Source: Legionellaceae bacterium
Lineage (GTDB): Bacteria; Pseudomonadota; Gammaproteobacteria; Legionellales; Legionellaceae
DNA: 64,000 bases
Assembly (NCBI GenBank): GCA_018061965.1
Contig: JAGOTG010000005.1
Location: forward strand, 62,001 to 126,000
Direction: 5' to 3'
Of this stretch, positions 63,595-64,000 are shown one piece after another. Positions within the stretch are counted from its first letter, which is position 1. Every line of letters begins with the position of its first letter. The position numbers were made by a program, and so were the translations under genes. The notes below the pieces were generated by a model that worked only from the letters and a program-made list of their open reading frames with translations, was not told where the DNA came from and searched no databases.

Positions 63595-64000
63595 ATGGAT
63601 AAAAAAGAGCACGCCACGATTGTTACAAATAAAAAAGCACGTTTTGAGTATTTTATTGAAGAAAATTATGAAGCGGGTTTGATTTTGGAAGGGTGGGAAG
63701 TCAAAAGCTTGCGGGCAGGCCGCGTGAACTTAACGGATGCGCATATTATTGTAAAATATGGGGAGGCTTATTTATTAGGCGCCCAAATTCAACCGTTACC
63801 TACTGCGTCCTTACATTCTAATCCGGATGCGATTCGCACGCGTAAATTATTGTTAAATCGAAAAGAATTGAATCAATTGATTGGTAAAGTGGAGCGGCAA
63901 GGATATACTTTGATTCCTTTATCTCTTTACTGGAAGAATAATAAGATTAAAATGCAAATAGCGTTGGCAAAAGGTAAAAAAACCCATGATAAACGGGATG
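63595..64000 (+). CDS. smpB: SmpB SsrA-binding protein (3' end outside window)
   Basis: The ATG at 63595 (AGGTGA eight bases upstream) opens a frame that continues to the window edge, giving about 135 residues. The sequence [20 protein letters not shown], then [20 protein letters not shown] and the C-terminal [10 protein letters not shown] are typical of SmpB. It binds tmRNA and brings it to stalled ribosomes. Only the last residues of the basic tail are missing. Confidence 0.96.
   Translation, partial: MDKKEHATIVTNKKARFEYFIEENYEAGLILEGWEVKSLRAGRVNLTDAHIIVKYGEAYLLGAQIQPLPTASLHSNPDAIRTRKLLLNRKELNQLIGKVERQGYTLIPLSLYWKNNKIKMQIALAKGKKTHDKRD

Noticed and set aside
1..64000. CRISPR arrays, tRNA or rRNA genes, transposases and prophage genes
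   Set aside because: No regularly spaced repeats, no cloverleaf or rRNA sequence and no transposase or integrase motif were recognised on either strand, although a tRNA search program would be more sensitive.

Overview
The window is a stretch of gammaproteobacterial chromosome, moderately AT-rich and densely coded. Several gene orders match E. coli and relatives: ubiE-ubiJ-ubiB-tatA-tatB, rppH-ptsP-lgt-thyA, ksgA-...-apaH and dnaN-recF. Mixed among these housekeeping blocks are large proteins with no recognisable family, short hydrophobic proteins, a PagP lipid A acyltransferase, a dicarboxylate-type MFS carrier and dispersed palindromic repeats. This mixture suggests a host-associated or intracellular relative of the Legionella/Coxiella/Diplorickettsia group. 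That placement is inference from gene content, not from a phylogeny.

Layout. 1-7.7 kb: a LysR regulator diverges from a probable bicarbonate cluster (DabB, DabA, PII-like protein, DUF6671-type protein, Sua5/TsaC, bestrophin). 7.8-13.4 kb (minus strand): pteridine reductase and an MHS-family MFS carrier, then tatB, tatA, ubiB, ubiJ, ubiE. 13.4-17.4 kb: an unknown TPR-like protein, a CorA-type Mg2+ transporter with a small proline-rich leader ORF, and an MFS carrier with its own leader ORF and consensus promoter. 17.7-21.5 kb: MidA-like methyltransferase, a PTPS-like protein and PriA. 21.8-24.4 kb: two unknown proteins, each preceded by a copy of the same dispersed repeat. 24.5-28.9 kb (minus): rppH-ptsP-lgt-thyA. 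29.1-35.5 kb: dnaA, then an unknown 597-aa protein and a DUF6629-like membrane protein on the other strand, then dnaN-recF with a perfect parS-like palindrome inside recF. 35.6-39.1 kb: a 1163-aa unknown protein. 39.3-43.8 kb: MltB-like transglycosylase, a HAD hydrolase, then apaH, a TraI_2-like protein and ksgA on the minus strand. 44-45 kb: a nucleotidyltransferase/HEPN (MNT-HEPN) pair with an operator-like palindrome in its promoter. 45-48.6 kb: TlpA-like thioredoxin, a glycine/alanine-rich membrane protein, pagP, a PiT phosphate transporter and coq7. 48.8-55.9 kb: a cold-shock-domain gene leading a seven-gene MoxR/Bat operon. 55.9-60.2 kb: queC, a DUF2807-like lipoprotein and a membrane-anchored double-AAA protein. 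60.3-64 kb: an alpha/beta hydrolase, GMP-reductase family enzyme, PIN-PhoH protein and the start of smpB.

How the genes work together. The first cluster shares one substrate, bicarbonate: energised uptake (DabAB), a possible anion channel (bestrophin), an enzyme that consumes bicarbonate (Sua5) and a PII-like sensor. ubiE, ubiJ, ubiB and coq7 serve ubiquinone synthesis. dnaA, dnaN, recF, priA and the parS-like site place the window near the replication origin, although no clear oriC is visible. The MoxR/Bat block is a complete envelope-stress (aerotolerance) module. The unknown proteins are candidate secreted effectors, which cannot be decided from sequence alone.
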